64,000 bases of DNA from DATFNI01 sp963787205 (GTDB taxonomy: Bacteria > Bacteroidota > Rhodothermia > Balneolales > DATFMH01): assembly GCA_963787205.1 (NCBI GenBank), contig CAWBCD010000006.1, positions 252,209 to 316,208 of the forward strand, given 5' to 3'. Of the stretch, positions 1 to 9,227 are shown in pieces. Every line of letters starts with the position of its first letter. Positions within the stretch are counted from its first letter, which is position 1. The notes under the pieces were generated by a model. That model had not been told where the DNA came from. It did not search any database and was given only the letters and a program-made list of their open reading frames with translations. A program made the position numbers and the translations under genes.

Positions 1-1
1 A

Positions 2-1537
2 CATCTCCCCGATGAAAAGGTATCAGACGCCAATCATCCGGAAGATCAAATAACCAATGAGGAGGTAGAACAGGATTATCAGCATGAGGATGAACCTGAC
101 GGAACCGAAGAGGTAGTCGAACTTTCGGATAATACCGGAATCGATACGGAGCCTGAACTGAAATCCGGGACCGTACCAATCGATTCGGAGGGGGAAATTC
201 CTGATGAAACTGAGTCCGAGAAGCAAAGCATCTCCGACGATCATGACGAGCAGATTGCTATTTCACTACTTATTGCTGTCTCAGGGCTTGCTCAGTCCCG
301 ATTGGAACGTTGCTTACACTCTTTACATCAAAATGAATCACAGGCAGGAATTGAGCTGATCATTATAGATAATGCAACACTCGACAACACCCCGGAGTAC
401 CTCGAACAATTACAGGCTGATCGTTTTTTTAATTGTCGCGTGCTTACGAATCCGCGGAATCTGGGATTTGCCAAAGCTATAAATCAAGGTATTGATGAGG
501 CTCGTGGTGAGTATGTCTGCGTTATGCACGACGATGTGGAAGTTAAAATGCTTCTGCTTCATCAACTGAAAAAACTACTGGAAGATAACGAGGCATTCGG
601 GGCTGTAGCTCCCTTAACTGACTATACTCTAAATCTGGATCAGATATCCGAAAGGGCAGAGTCGGCCAAATCGGATAAATTGATCGAGACAGAATATCTG
701 GACAGCTTTTGCCTTTTATTCCGGAATAATGACATTCGGTTCGATGAAACGTTTGGAGCGGCCTATTTCGAAGACATAGATTTCAGTTTTCAACTGCGTG
801 AAAACGGATCGAAAGTGGGCATTTCACCCGGACTTTGGATCCATCATGAATTTGGCCAGACTACGGCCGAACTGGGAATTCCGGTAAAATCTCCCAGATA
901 TTGGGAAAATGCCGAATATTTCCACAAGAAATGGAATATGGAGATCACGTTTCCAGCAGAACAGGAAAATGCATCCGATGTGGATAAGCTATTGATCATC
1001 AATGAATTAATTAATCCACATTTCCCTGAACCCCACTTGAAACGGCTCTTTGAAGAGCTGTTTACAAGTGAGCTGCGAACTCGAATTCTGGAAAATAAAT
1101 GGCCTAAAGATGTCCTTCTTGGCCTGGTACAGCTTATGATGAAGATGGAAGTCAGGGATGTATTACGATCTCTCGAAGAAGAACTCAATGATGTGGAGCT
1201 AGATGTCGAGATGCTTTATGAACTTGCCTTCTTCTATTATCGTCATAACATCTTTTCAAGGAGCCGTTTTTATATATCTGAGTATCCGGGTGATACGGTA
1301 CCTTTCCATTTTAGGTTATTGGAGCTGGAAATGTTGCTGGCCGAAAAAGAAGCAGAAAAAACTGTTGAGCTACTTACCTCTCTGCTCGAAGAGAATCCCT
1401 CTCATCCCGATTTGTACCGAATTTCCGGCGAATTACACAGTCTGAACGGTGACGAAGATGAAGCTTCACGATTCTTCGAATTGGCAGCTCAAATTGATCC
1501 CTATCGCTATCCTGAAAAGAATAAGACACTGGGATAA
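2..1537 (+). CDS. Family 2 glycosyltransferase with C-terminal TPR-like region, 5' end missing
   Basis: The reading frame is open from the left edge, so the true start lies outside the window. The first roughly 80 codons encode a very acidic, low-complexity linker. A GT-A fold follows (IISLLIAVSG-type strand missing its first residues, IIIDNATLDNTPEYL, NPRNLGFAKAINQG, then the metal-binding HDDVE motif), which is typical of family 2 transferases that add sugars from nucleotide-sugar donors. Further on, FEDIDFSFQLRENG matches the acceptor/base region of rhamnosyltransferase-like members. The last ~150 residues are helical and end in a TPR-like unit (SHPDLYRISGELHSLNGDEDEASRFFELAAQIDP). The substrate cannot be told. 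A multi-domain surface-polysaccharide or glycoprotein glycosylation enzyme is likely, because the visible part already has an acidic linker before the catalytic domain. Confidence 0.8.
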   Translation, partial: HLPDEKVSDANHPEDQITNEEVEQDYQHEDEPDGTEEVVELSDNTGIDTEPELKSGTVPIDSEGEIPDETESEKQSISDDHDEQIAISLLIAVSGLAQSRLERCLHSLHQNESQAGIELIIIDNATLDNTPEYLEQLQADRFFNCRVLTNPRNLGFAKAINQGIDEARGEYVCVMHDDVEVKMLLLHQLKKLLEDNEAFGAVAPLTDYTLNLDQISERAESAKSDKLIETEYLDSFCLLFRNNDIRFDETFGAAYFEDIDFSFQLRENGSKVGISPGLWIHHEFGQTTAELGIPVKSPRYWENAEYFHKKWNMEITFPAEQENASDVDKLLIINELINPHFPEPHLKRLFEELFTSELRTRILENKWPKDVLLGLVQLMMKMEVRDVLRSLEEELNDVELDVEMLYELAFFYYRHNIFSRSRFYISEYPGDTVPFHFRLLELEMLLAEKEAEKTVELLTSLLEENPSHPDLYRISGELHSLNGDEDEASRFFELAAQIDPYRYPEKNKTLG

Positions 1538-1668
1538 TAGCCAATGTTATACAAAAGATGAGAAATTTGTAACAAAAGGAACTTTTATATCATAGTACCT
1601 GTTTAATTTCAGCAGTGGTAATATTTTTGTTGTAAGGAAGTAAAGTATTTACACTAAAGTATGGGTGT

Positions 1669-1893
1669 ATGAAGTTTTTAAAATTTGCATCAAGCACCAG
1701 CAAGATCGTCCATATAAAGGGCGATAGGTATCCGACTTTATGCATGGCTAATGGTGGTGAAACCCAGGAGTTCGACCATATTCCTGCGAAGCATCGCTTA
1801 TGTGGCCACTGCCGTTATACCTATGAACGGCTGAATCCTAAAGCGGATGTAAAACAACTTACGAGGGATTGGAAAAAGAAAGTCCTGGATTGA
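1669..1893 (+). CDS. Small cysteine/histidine protein of unknown function
   Basis: A 74-residue basic protein beginning MKFLKFASS. It contains one cysteine near residue 25 and a CGHC motif preceded by a histidine (HRLCGHCRYTYERL), a possible single zinc site. No known family was recognised. Spacing to the glycosyltransferase upstream is about 130 bases and the downstream gene is convergent, so it is probably transcribed alone. The compact charged composition and Cys/His pattern favour a real gene over a chance frame. Confidence 0.55.
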   Translation: MKFLKFASSTSKIVHIKGDRYPTLCMANGGETQEFDHIPAKHRLCGHCRYTYERLNPKADVKQLTRDWKKKVLD

Positions 1894-1913
1894 CGTTCTT
1901 CTTCATATCTGAT

Positions 1914-2717
1914 TTACCCCAAAATTTGATTGAGCATATATGCAAGCCTGACGCCTGCACGATATAGTTGTTTGTCAACCACCGGTTGGGCAGCTTTTAT
2001 ATATGCTTGTCCAATCTTCTTGTTTTTCGGAAGTTTGCCGTAGGCGGTCTTTTGTGCTTCTTTATGTGCTTGTAAAGCCCATTTAACAACTGACCCTTTT
2101 TCGATTGGTTGGATATCTACACCTTTGTACTGAGTCAAAAGTGTGTTAGCCAGAACAGTTGCTGACGTATCCTCATGTGAAATAATATTAGTGTCCCAGA
2201 CACGATGCAGATTTGTGGGATGCCCCAGGAATGTGACCTCGACTTCATTTCCCCCTTTATCATTATTGTCGGATGCATGAAGTGGTTGATGCAAATCGCC
2301 AACAAAATGGATAAGAAACGCGAGTGCATAAGCCCTTGTACTGTCATCGAGCGTAATGTTGTTCAAAATCTGTTTGAAATGATAGATAATATCTATAACA
2401 CAACTTTTATCCGGACAGTCGCGGGACGGTACATAATTATCTTCCTTGAGTGGGATATCGACATAATGCCACGACCCCGTCTCGGGGTGTGAATGCCGGT
2501 ATCCATCGGCAAAACTGGCAACTTCCGCCATATTATTTGCATGCATTACGGCAAGAAGTTGCTGCACTTTTTCAGATGCTGTTTTATTCAGATAGTGTTG
2601 CGCAACATCCGCTATTACTTCATGTCCCTCCTTACCCCATGCGTTCGATAAAACGGGGATCATAAGAATAATTAGCATAAGAATGGCTGATCGATAACGA
2701 CTGCTTAAAGAATGCAT
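1914..2717 (-). CDS. Secreted S1/P1-type zinc nuclease
   Basis: 267 residues. A signal peptide (hydrophobic residues 11-24) ends at SNA, so the mature protein would begin with W27. In the S1/P1 family the N-terminal Trp itself ligates zinc. Other expected ligands are visible: the GHEVIA histidine, HYVDIPL, and the HFVGDLHQPLHASD segment that carries several zinc-binding His/Asp residues. A GGN motif follows. The length matches bacterial members (about 250-290 residues). The family cleaves single-stranded DNA/RNA and releases 3'-phosphates, here in the periplasm or outside the cell. The gene stands alone, convergent with the small upstream gene and divergent from cdaA. Confidence 0.9.
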   Translation of the reverse strand: MHSLSSRYRSAILMLIILMIPVLSNAWGKEGHEVIADVAQHYLNKTASEKVQQLLAVMHANNMAEVASFADGYRHSHPETGSWHYVDIPLKEDNYVPSRDCPDKSCVIDIIYHFKQILNNITLDDSTRAYALAFLIHFVGDLHQPLHASDNNDKGGNEVEVTFLGHPTNLHRVWDTNIISHEDTSATVLANTLLTQYKGVDIQPIEKGSVVKWALQAHKEAQKTAYGKLPKNKKIGQAYIKAAQPVVDKQLYRAGVRLAYMLNQILG

Positions 2718-2925
2718 AACCTGTCGGAAACTATTATTAATTTAAAATTATTGGTAACAGACACGACCCAGGTAACGAATACAAATCCTGGCTGTTTTAA
2801 AACAGCGAAATATATAATAAAAACGGTTTGTCTGTGTGCCATTTCTGCGTTTTTTACGTTACTTTAATGAAAGCAGGTATCGCAACGCCTCTCAATCAGT
2901 TAACCCCGAAGAAAAAACCGGAACC

Positions 2926-3747
2926 GTGAAGCTGATTCCTATTGGATTTCTGGATTTTGGCCTGAAGGATTTCTTCGAAACCCTGATCATCGCCATTGCG
3001 ATCTACTACATTTATCAGTGGATCAGGGGGTCGTTTGCCGTCCCGGCATTCATCGGTCTTCTGATTGTTCTTGCAGTCAATGCTATTGTCAGCGCTCTCG
3101 GACTCACAACGATCAATTACATCCTTCGCAGCATCATGGATGTCGGTGTGCTGGCCCTGATCATCATATTTCAGCCTGAAATACGAAGACTGCTTTATAA
3201 TATTGGGCAAAACACAAATCTTGATCGATTTTTTACACGAGCGAAGCCGAGCTCTGTAATTGACGAGGTGATCGAAGCGGTAAAGACACTCGCCCGTACC
3301 AAGACCGGTGCCTTAATTGTTTTCGCACGGACATCAAGTCTGCAGGATCTCGTAGATGCCGGTGCCAAACTCGACGCCGAGGTTAGCAGCAAGCTGTTGA
3401 TCACCATATTTACAAAAGAGACCCCGTTGCATGATGGAGCTGTCATAATTCGGAACAATCGTATCGTGGCGGCCAGCTGCTACCTTCCAATCAGTCAAAA
3501 CCGGAATATTTCTTCCGTATTCGGTACGCGCCACCGCGCCGCAGTCGGTATCACGGAAAGCAACAACGTATTTGTCGTGGTTGTATCCGAAGAAACAGGA
3601 CGAATATCCGTGGCGCAAAACGGATCCCTGACCAGCGGACTCACTATTCAGAAACTTCGGGCTGAAATGGAAGATACCATGGGTGAGCAGGAGAGCGGAG
3701 AGCAAGGCATGTCGTCGTTCTCACAGCCGGAACTCGAGATGAACTAG
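2926..3747 (+). CDS. cdaA: Diadenylate cyclase CdaA (c-di-AMP synthase)
   Basis: The frame is open from a GTG at 2836, but the GTG at 2926 gives about 273 residues, the usual family length, and starts directly before the first membrane helix, so it is preferred. Three N-terminal transmembrane segments (FFETLIIAIAIYYIY; VPAFIGLLIVLAVNAIVSAL; IMDVGVLALIIIF) are followed by a DisA_N catalytic domain with its two signature motifs, DGAVII and GTRHRAA. The enzyme joins two ATP into cyclic di-AMP, which controls osmolyte and potassium transport and cell-wall homeostasis. The C-terminal tail is Ser/Glu/Gly-rich. No cdaR-like gene follows. Confidence 0.93.
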   Translation: MKLIPIGFLDFGLKDFFETLIIAIAIYYIYQWIRGSFAVPAFIGLLIVLAVNAIVSALGLTTINYILRSIMDVGVLALIIIFQPEIRRLLYNIGQNTNLDRFFTRAKPSSVIDEVIEAVKTLARTKTGALIVFARTSSLQDLVDAGAKLDAEVSSKLLITIFTKETPLHDGAVIIRNNRIVAASCYLPISQNRNISSVFGTRHRAAVGITESNNVFVVVVSEETGRISVAQNGSLTSGLTIQKLRAEMEDTMGEQESGEQGMSSFSQPELEMN

Positions 3748-4212
3748 TGTAATTACCCGTTAATTTGTAAAGTAATTAACCGCGGATTTACACGGATCCA
3801 AACAGATTAAATCTAAGTTTATCTGTGCCAATCTGTGGTTAAAACGGTAACGACTATCAACTTTAACTGCCCCAATGGACTAAACTTATTTTATGGTTAT
3901 GACACTAGCGGAAAAAAGGGTAGAAATACTTTTTGCTTTCCTTGCTCATTTTGAAAATCTGTCGTTAAATAAAATGGCATCCATTCATTCCTGAATAATT
4001 ATGTACTTATGATTCATAAAAAACATTGCTCAACATAGAATCCGGAAAGCGCTTTTAATAAAAATTCCTGTGATATCGGTTAATGATTGGGCAAAATGTG
4101 TTATGGTTTGTTTTAGTACTTTGAAATATGTCAAATAAAATGGAATAACATATCTGAAAAATGTGTTGCCATACATAAAAGAAATTTTATACAGATGATT
4201 GGGGGTATTCCC
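3748..4212. other. Intergenic region between cdaA and methylmalonyl-CoA mutase
   Basis: 465 bases without a convincing gene. The first part holds an imperfect palindrome (separate entry). The second half is AT-rich and should contain the mutase promoter. I looked for the conserved core of a cobalamin riboswitch, which would suit a B12 enzyme, and did not see one. A GGGGGT stretch at 4200-4205 is the likely ribosome-binding site of the mutase. Confidence 0.5.
3778..3840. repeat. Imperfect 20-bp inverted repeat, dispersed-repeat type
   Basis: Left arm 3778-3797 (AACCGCGGATTTACACGGAT) and right arm 3821-3840 (ATCTGTGCCAATCTGTGGTT) are complementary at 15 of 20 positions around a 23-base centre. 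The sequence type (ACGGATTTACACGGAT paired with ATCTGTGGTT) resembles intergenic palindromes I have seen in other bacterial genomes. That identity is from memory and not tested. Confidence 0.5.
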
Positions 4213-6375
4213 ATGAGAGAAAATCAAAAATCTACATTACAAGAGTGGCTGAAAGAAGCTGAACAAGCGATGAGGGGTCAGTCATTAGATGAAATCAATA
4301 CGAAACTGCCTGAAGGTATTGTCCTTAAAGCACTTTACACGTCAAGTGACCAGCTGGAAAGCGACTACCAGGAATCATTTCCCGGTTTATATCCTTATAC
4401 GCGTGGTCCTTACGCGACGATGTATGCGCAGCGTCCATGGACCATCCGGCAGTATGCAGGCTTCTCAACGGCCGAAGAGTCTAATGCATTCTATCGGCGC
4501 AACCTGGAAGCAGGCCAGCGGGGACTGAGTGTCGCTTTTGATCTTGCGACCCATCGCGGTTACGATTCTGATCATCCACGTGTGGTCGGAGATGTTGGCA
4601 AAGCCGGTGTCGCTGTGGATTCCGTTGAAGATATGAAGATCCTGTTCGACGAAATACCACTGGATAAAATGTCGGTCTCAATGACTATGAACGGAGCCGT
4701 TCTTCCAATCATGGCGATGTACATCGTTGCAGCCGAAGAGCAGGGCGTTACACCGGATAAGCTAAGCGGTACCATTCAGAATGATATCCTCAAAGAATTC
4801 ATGGTGCGCAACACGTATATCTATCCGCCTAAACCGTCGATGCAGATCGTGTCGGACATCATAGAATATACCAGCAAGTATATGCCTCGGTTCAACTCGA
4901 TCTCGATATCCGGTTATCATATGCAGGAAGCCGGTGCCGACAGTCTGCTCGAACTGGCGTTCACTCTGGCCGACGGCATAGAATACGTGAAGGCAGCAAT
5001 ATCCAAGGGACTCCATGTGGATGAATTTGCACCGCGCCTCTCCTTCTTTTTCGCGATAGGGATGAACTTTCTAACCGAAGTGGCCAAACTCCGCGCTGCC
5101 CGGACCCTTTGGGCTGAGTTCATGAACAAACTCTTCCATCCTGAGAATCCAAAATCCATGATGCTGCGTACACACTGCCAAACATCAGGCTGGAGTCTGA
5201 CCGAACAGGATCCACTCAACAACGTTGTACGTACCACTATCGAAGCAATGGCTGCTGTGATGGGCGGGACCCAGTCGCTGCATACCAACTCATTTGATGA
5301 AGCGATTTCCCTGCCGACAGCAACATCTTCACGGATTGCCCGCAATACACAAATCATCATCCAGGATGAGACCGATATATGTAAGACGGGCGATCCCTTT
5401 GGAGGATCATACGTTATGGAACACCTAACCGGTGAACTGGTCAATAAGGCACGTGACCTGATCAACGAGGTCCTGGATCTTGGAGGTATGGCTAAAGCAA
5501 TCGAACAGGGTATGCCACAACGCCGCATCGAGGAAGCATCCGCCCGAAAACAAGCCGGCATCGATAAAGGGGATGTCACCATTGTTGGTGTAAACAAGTA
5601 TCGTGTGGAGAAGGAAGAAGAAGTCGAAATTCTGGATATCGACAACACCGAGGTACGACGCAAGCAAATAGAACGCCTCAATCGAATCCGTTCCGGGCGA
5701 AACGAAAACAAGGTGAATGAAGCACTTGCTGCCCTTACAAAAACTGCCGAGACTGGTGAAGGCAACCTGCTTGATAAAGCGGTAACTGCTGCCCGGCTGA
5801 GAGCTACAGTCGGAGAAATTTCTGATGCCCTGGAAAAAGTATGGGGACGTCACCGGGGGCATTCCGAAACCATCAAGGGCGTCTATAGCAAGGTGTATGA
5901 AGGGGACAGTCATTATGAAGAGATACGAAGCAACGTTGAAGCCTTTGCAAAGGAAGAAGGCCGCAGACCCCGGCTCCTGGTAGCCAAACTCGGGCAGGAT
6001 GGCCACGATCGCGGTGCAAAAGTCGTTGCTACGGCATTTGCCGATCTGGGCTTTGATGTGGACATCAGTCCCCTGTTCTCAACCCCGGAAGAGGCAGCCA
6101 AACAGGCTATCGAAAACGACGTTCATGTGGTCGGTGTGTCCTCACAGGCAGCCGGACACAAAACATTAATTCCGCAACTGCGCGAGGCTCTGGATAAAGA
6201 GGGAGCCCAGGATATCGTGATCATTGCCGGCGGGGTAATACCCCATCAGGATTACGAATTTCTGTACGAACATGGCGTGACGGCTGTTTTCGGCCCGGGT
6301 ACCAATCTGCCGGAAGCCGCAGAGAAAGTGTTGGAGGAATTGCGGAAAAAACGTTCCGAATCCAGTATGGTGTAG
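4213..6375 (+). CDS. Adenosylcobalamin-dependent methylmalonyl-CoA mutase
   Basis: About 720 residues from the ATG at 4213, chosen over the in-frame ATG at 4195 because a GGGGGT ribosome-binding site lies between them. The N-terminal TIM barrel binds the acyl-CoA (YPYTRGPYATMY, RQYAGFSTAEESN). The C-terminal flavodoxin-like domain carries the B12 lower-ligand motif DGHDRG, with the histidine near residue 598. It interconverts methylmalonyl-CoA and succinyl-CoA. Its size and the presence of both domains fit the homodimeric or large-subunit form. No small subunit (mutA) lies next to it, so a homodimer is likely unless mutA is elsewhere. The meaB chaperone follows 189 bases downstream, which supports the call. 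Confidence 0.95.
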   Translation: MRENQKSTLQEWLKEAEQAMRGQSLDEINTKLPEGIVLKALYTSSDQLESDYQESFPGLYPYTRGPYATMYAQRPWTIRQYAGFSTAEESNAFYRRNLEAGQRGLSVAFDLATHRGYDSDHPRVVGDVGKAGVAVDSVEDMKILFDEIPLDKMSVSMTMNGAVLPIMAMYIVAAEEQGVTPDKLSGTIQNDILKEFMVRNTYIYPPKPSMQIVSDIIEYTSKYMPRFNSISISGYHMQEAGADSLLELAFTLADGIEYVKAAISKGLHVDEFAPRLSFFFAIGMNFLTEVAKLRAARTLWAEFMNKLFHPENPKSMMLRTHCQTSGWSLTEQDPLNNVVRTTIEAMAAVMGGTQSLHTNSFDEAISLPTATSSRIARNTQIIIQDETDICKTGDPFGGSYVMEHLTGELVNKARDLINEVLDLGGMAKAIEQGMPQRRIEEASARKQAGIDKGDVTIVGVNKYRVEKEEEVEILDIDNTEVRRKQIERLNRIRSGRNENKVNEALAALTKTAETGEGNLLDKAVTAARLRATVGEISDALEKVWGRHRGHSETIKGVYSKVYEGDSHYEEIRSNVEAFAKEEGRRPRLLVAKLGQDGHDRGAKVVATAFADLGFDVDISPLFSTPEEAAKQAIENDVHVVGVSSQAAGHKTLIPQLREALDKEGAQDIVIIAGGVIPHQDYEFLYEHGVTAVFGPGTNLPEAAEKVLEELRKKRSESSMV

Positions 6376-6385
6376 TTATCCCGAC

Positions 6386-6426
6386 AAAGGAAGCCGTCGT
6401 TATTTTTGTCTGCAGCGGCTTCCTTT
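6386..6426 (+). terminator. Hairpin after the mutase gene
   Basis: A perfect 11-bp stem (AAAGGAAGCCG paired with CGGCTTCCTTT) starts ten bases after the mutase stop codon. The T tract after it is weak, so it may attenuate transcription into meaB or protect the mRNA end instead of terminating fully. Confidence 0.6.
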
Positions 6427-6564
6427 CGGATTTATATTGGTGAAAAATATCCATTCTGATCGGGTAACATTATCACCGGTTCAACCTTACACAAATCTTT
6501 TCTGCATTTCGTGTATTTAAAAATCACTACAGACTTGTATATATTCATCAGAAGTTAATAACCG

Positions 6565-7578
6565 ATGGAGAATACTCTTATAATGGTGTCTGATGACCCC
6601 AAGGTGATTGTAGAAAAGTTACGTTCCGGCGATCGTCGTGCCTTGGCGCGGGCCATCACGTTGGTCGAAAATAACAGGGAAGATGCTCTTGATAAGGCCC
6701 AGCAGATCCTTGAAGCGGCTCTTCCGTATACGGGCCAATCGGTCCGCCTGGGAATCAGCGGTGTCCCCGGCGTTGGCAAGAGTACCTTTATAGAGGCTCT
6801 TGGCATGAAGCTGATTGGTGAAGGGCATCGGGTAGCTGTGCTGGCTGTCGATCCGAGCAGTCCTACCTCAGGCGGCAGTATCCTGGGCGATAAAACCCGG
6901 ATGGAGCATCTGGCGGGACGTAATGAGGCATTTATCAGGCCCTCGCCCACCGGGGGATTTCTGGGAGGAGTAGCACGAAAGACCAGAGAATCAATGCTCC
7001 TCTGCGAAGCGGCCGGTTACGACATCATCCTGATCGAAACCGTTGGTGTCGGACAATCGGAATACGCCGTGGCTGATATAGTGGATCTGTTCATGGTGCT
7101 CATGCTGCCCGGAGCCGGTGACGCGCTGCAGGGTATCAAACGGGGGATCCTCGAAGTAGCCGATATGCTTGTTATCAATAAAGCAGATGGAGAGCAGAAG
7201 GGACAGGCCCAGCGAGCCCGACAGGAGTATAAAAATGCCTTACACTTGCTGAAACCCCGATATGAAGGCATGGAAGTGCCGGTTATGCTGAGTAGCTCGA
7301 TTACTCAATACGGAGTCTCCGAAATCTGGGATAAGGTGAATGAGTATGTTAATACGTTGCAATCCAGTGGAATTCTGCAGGAAAAAAGGAAGAATCAGCA
7401 GTGGAACTGGTTTACCCGCCTCACAGAGGAAGAACTTCTCAAGCGGTTCTGGAATATTGAGGCCATCAGACAAGAAAGCGAGAATCAACGCATATTGCTT
7501 TTACGCCACGAAACAACACCCGTACTAGCTACCCGCAGGCTACTGAATATCATGTTTCCGGATCGAAAAAGACTGTAA
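6565..7578 (+). CDS. meaB: MeaB/ArgK-type GTPase chaperone of methylmalonyl-CoA mutase
   Basis: 337 residues. Walker A GVPGVGKST near residue 66, followed by VDPSSPTSGGSILGDKTRM, RPSPTGGFLGG, the ETVGVGQSE switch segment and a NKADG base-recognition motif: the MeaB subfamily of G3E GTPases. The protein loads adenosylcobalamin onto the mutase, protects it from inactivation and ejects damaged cofactor. The gene lies directly behind its client. Whether the AUG at 6565 or at 6583 is used cannot be decided. Confidence 0.95.
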   Translation: MENTLIMVSDDPKVIVEKLRSGDRRALARAITLVENNREDALDKAQQILEAALPYTGQSVRLGISGVPGVGKSTFIEALGMKLIGEGHRVAVLAVDPSSPTSGGSILGDKTRMEHLAGRNEAFIRPSPTGGFLGGVARKTRESMLLCEAAGYDIILIETVGVGQSEYAVADIVDLFMVLMLPGAGDALQGIKRGILEVADMLVINKADGEQKGQAQRARQEYKNALHLLKPRYEGMEVPVMLSSSITQYGVSEIWDKVNEYVNTLQSSGILQEKRKNQQWNWFTRLTEEELLKRFWNIEAIRQESENQRILLLRHETTPVLATRRLLNIMFPDRKRL

Positions 7579-7743
7579 GTGCTTATCGCAAAGTCGAAAC
7601 CTGGAAGCAACAGATCAGCATAGTGTGGAACAGATGTAAAAGGTTGGGAAATTTTTTAATTACTAAAGAAAAAGCGCTTTTCCAAAATGGAAAATGAACA
7701 CCTATATTATCTGAATCAAATTTCAGGATGTAAATAATATTAT

Positions 7744-8925
7744 ATGACGCAAGAGAAACTTTCCAGTGACCCATCAATACCCTCACTTCATACGCTCACT
7801 GAAGATGAACAAATGATCAGAGATGCAGCTGCAGAATTTGCACAAGCCTTTGTCTCACCACTTGTTCATGAAATGGATCAGAAGGGCAAACTGAATCAGG
7901 ATTTAATAACATCCTTCTTTGAACAAGGATTAATGGGAGTAGAAATACCGGTTGAATATGATGGAGCCGGGGGAACGTTCTTCATGGCGATTCTTGCTAT
8001 TGAGGAAGTTTCAAAAGTCGATGCCTCAGCCGCTGTGTTTATGGATGTTCAGAACACCCTGGTCAATAATGCTATTTTGCGCTGGGCTGATGAAGATCTG
8101 AAGAAAACATATTTACCTCAACTTGCGACCAGCAAAATTGGAGCCTATGCTCTTTCCGAGCCTTCATCCGGCAGTGATGCCTTTGCCCTGAGATGTCGCG
8201 CTCAGAAACATGGAAGCGAATATATACTGAACGGAACCAAGCTTTGGATAACCAATGCGAATGAAGCTGATATTTTCATCATCTTTGCTAATGCAAATCC
8301 GGAGGCTGGCTATAAGGGAATAAACGCTTTTATTGTTGAGCGGGATTCCCCTGGATTTTCCATTGGGAAAAAGGAAGATAAACTTGGAATCCGTGCTAGC
8401 TCAACATGTGAACTGATCCTGGAAGACTGCCATATTCCGGAAAAAAACGTACTCGGCGAGTTTGGGAAAGGGTATAAAGTGGCAATCGAAACCCTTAATG
8501 AAGGAAGAATTGGAATTGGTGCCCAGATGCTGGGTATATGTCGAGGTGCTTTTGAGGCAGCCCTGACCTACACACAGGATCGTTCACAATTCGGTAAAAA
8601 GATTGCCGATTTTCAATCTGTTCAGTTTGAACTTGCCAAAATGGCTACTGATATCGAAACAGCACGTTTAATGGTATATAATGCGGCCCGCATCAAGATG
8701 TTAGGCAAGCCGTTTCAACGTGAGGCCGCTATGGCAAAATATCATGCTGCCGAGGTAGCAGAACGGGTGACTTCTATGGCCGTTGATTTATTTGGAGGTT
8801 ATGGCTACACAAAAGATTATCCTGTAGAAAAGTACTGGCGGGATTCAAAGATTGGCAAAATATACGAAGGGACTTCCAATATGCAGTTGCAAACGATCGC
8901 CAAAACATTTCTGACGACAAAGTAA
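7744..8925 (+). CDS. Acyl-CoA dehydrogenase, short/branched-chain type
   Basis: 393 residues with the full acyl-CoA dehydrogenase layout: an N-terminal helical domain (LTEDEQMIRDAAAEFA), a central beta domain with the flavin/substrate signature YALSEPSSGSDA, and a C-terminal helical domain ending in KIYEGTSNMQ, whose glutamate (about residue 375) is the expected catalytic base. It oxidises acyl-CoA to enoyl-CoA with FAD and passes electrons to ETF. Its position after the methylmalonyl-CoA genes suggests a role in branched-chain amino-acid or short-chain acyl-CoA breakdown, but the chain specificity is not readable from sequence alone. Confidence 0.93.
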   Translation: MTQEKLSSDPSIPSLHTLTEDEQMIRDAAAEFAQAFVSPLVHEMDQKGKLNQDLITSFFEQGLMGVEIPVEYDGAGGTFFMAILAIEEVSKVDASAAVFMDVQNTLVNNAILRWADEDLKKTYLPQLATSKIGAYALSEPSSGSDAFALRCRAQKHGSEYILNGTKLWITNANEADIFIIFANANPEAGYKGINAFIVERDSPGFSIGKKEDKLGIRASSTCELILEDCHIPEKNVLGEFGKGYKVAIETLNEGRIGIGAQMLGICRGAFEAALTYTQDRSQFGKKIADFQSVQFELAKMATDIETARLMVYNAARIKMLGKPFQREAAMAKYHAAEVAERVTSMAVDLFGGYGYTKDYPVEKYWRDSKIGKIYEGTSNMQLQTIAKTFLTTK

Positions 8926-9227
8926 TCATCTTTGGGAGATCATATACTTCATCATTCCAGATATTGACCCAACTGCAACCATAATATGCGAAACCGAATA
9001 AAAGCCCTTTTTTGAGCAGATTATAAAAAAAAGTCTAAAAAACAGGTGGATTGGAACGCTTGTAAAAGATTTTTCATTTAATGACGGTAATTCGGGAACA
9101 GAATCGTGAAAAAACGAATTTATTGGAATGGTGGCCCTCTCACAAGGGTTGTGTGGTGAGTAAGAGTTGCTGCTGATAAATATGAGATCGTAATCGAAAA
9201 TCAATCAGCGAACAATAATCATTTAAT
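8926..9227. other. Intergenic region before the PAS-domain gene
   Basis: About 300 bases, AT-rich. The only sizeable frame here (minus strand) has no recognisable features and I treat it as noise. It should hold the promoter of the PAS gene. No clear hairpin or operator was seen. Confidence 0.4.

Noticed and set aside
3841..4212. Cobalamin riboswitch ahead of the B12-dependent mutase
   Set aside because: I could not find the conserved core, and the mutase uses B12 without such control in many species.
4917..5765. Long minus-strand frame opposite the mutase
   Set aside because: Ser/Arg-rich composition without motifs, fully within a well-supported gene.
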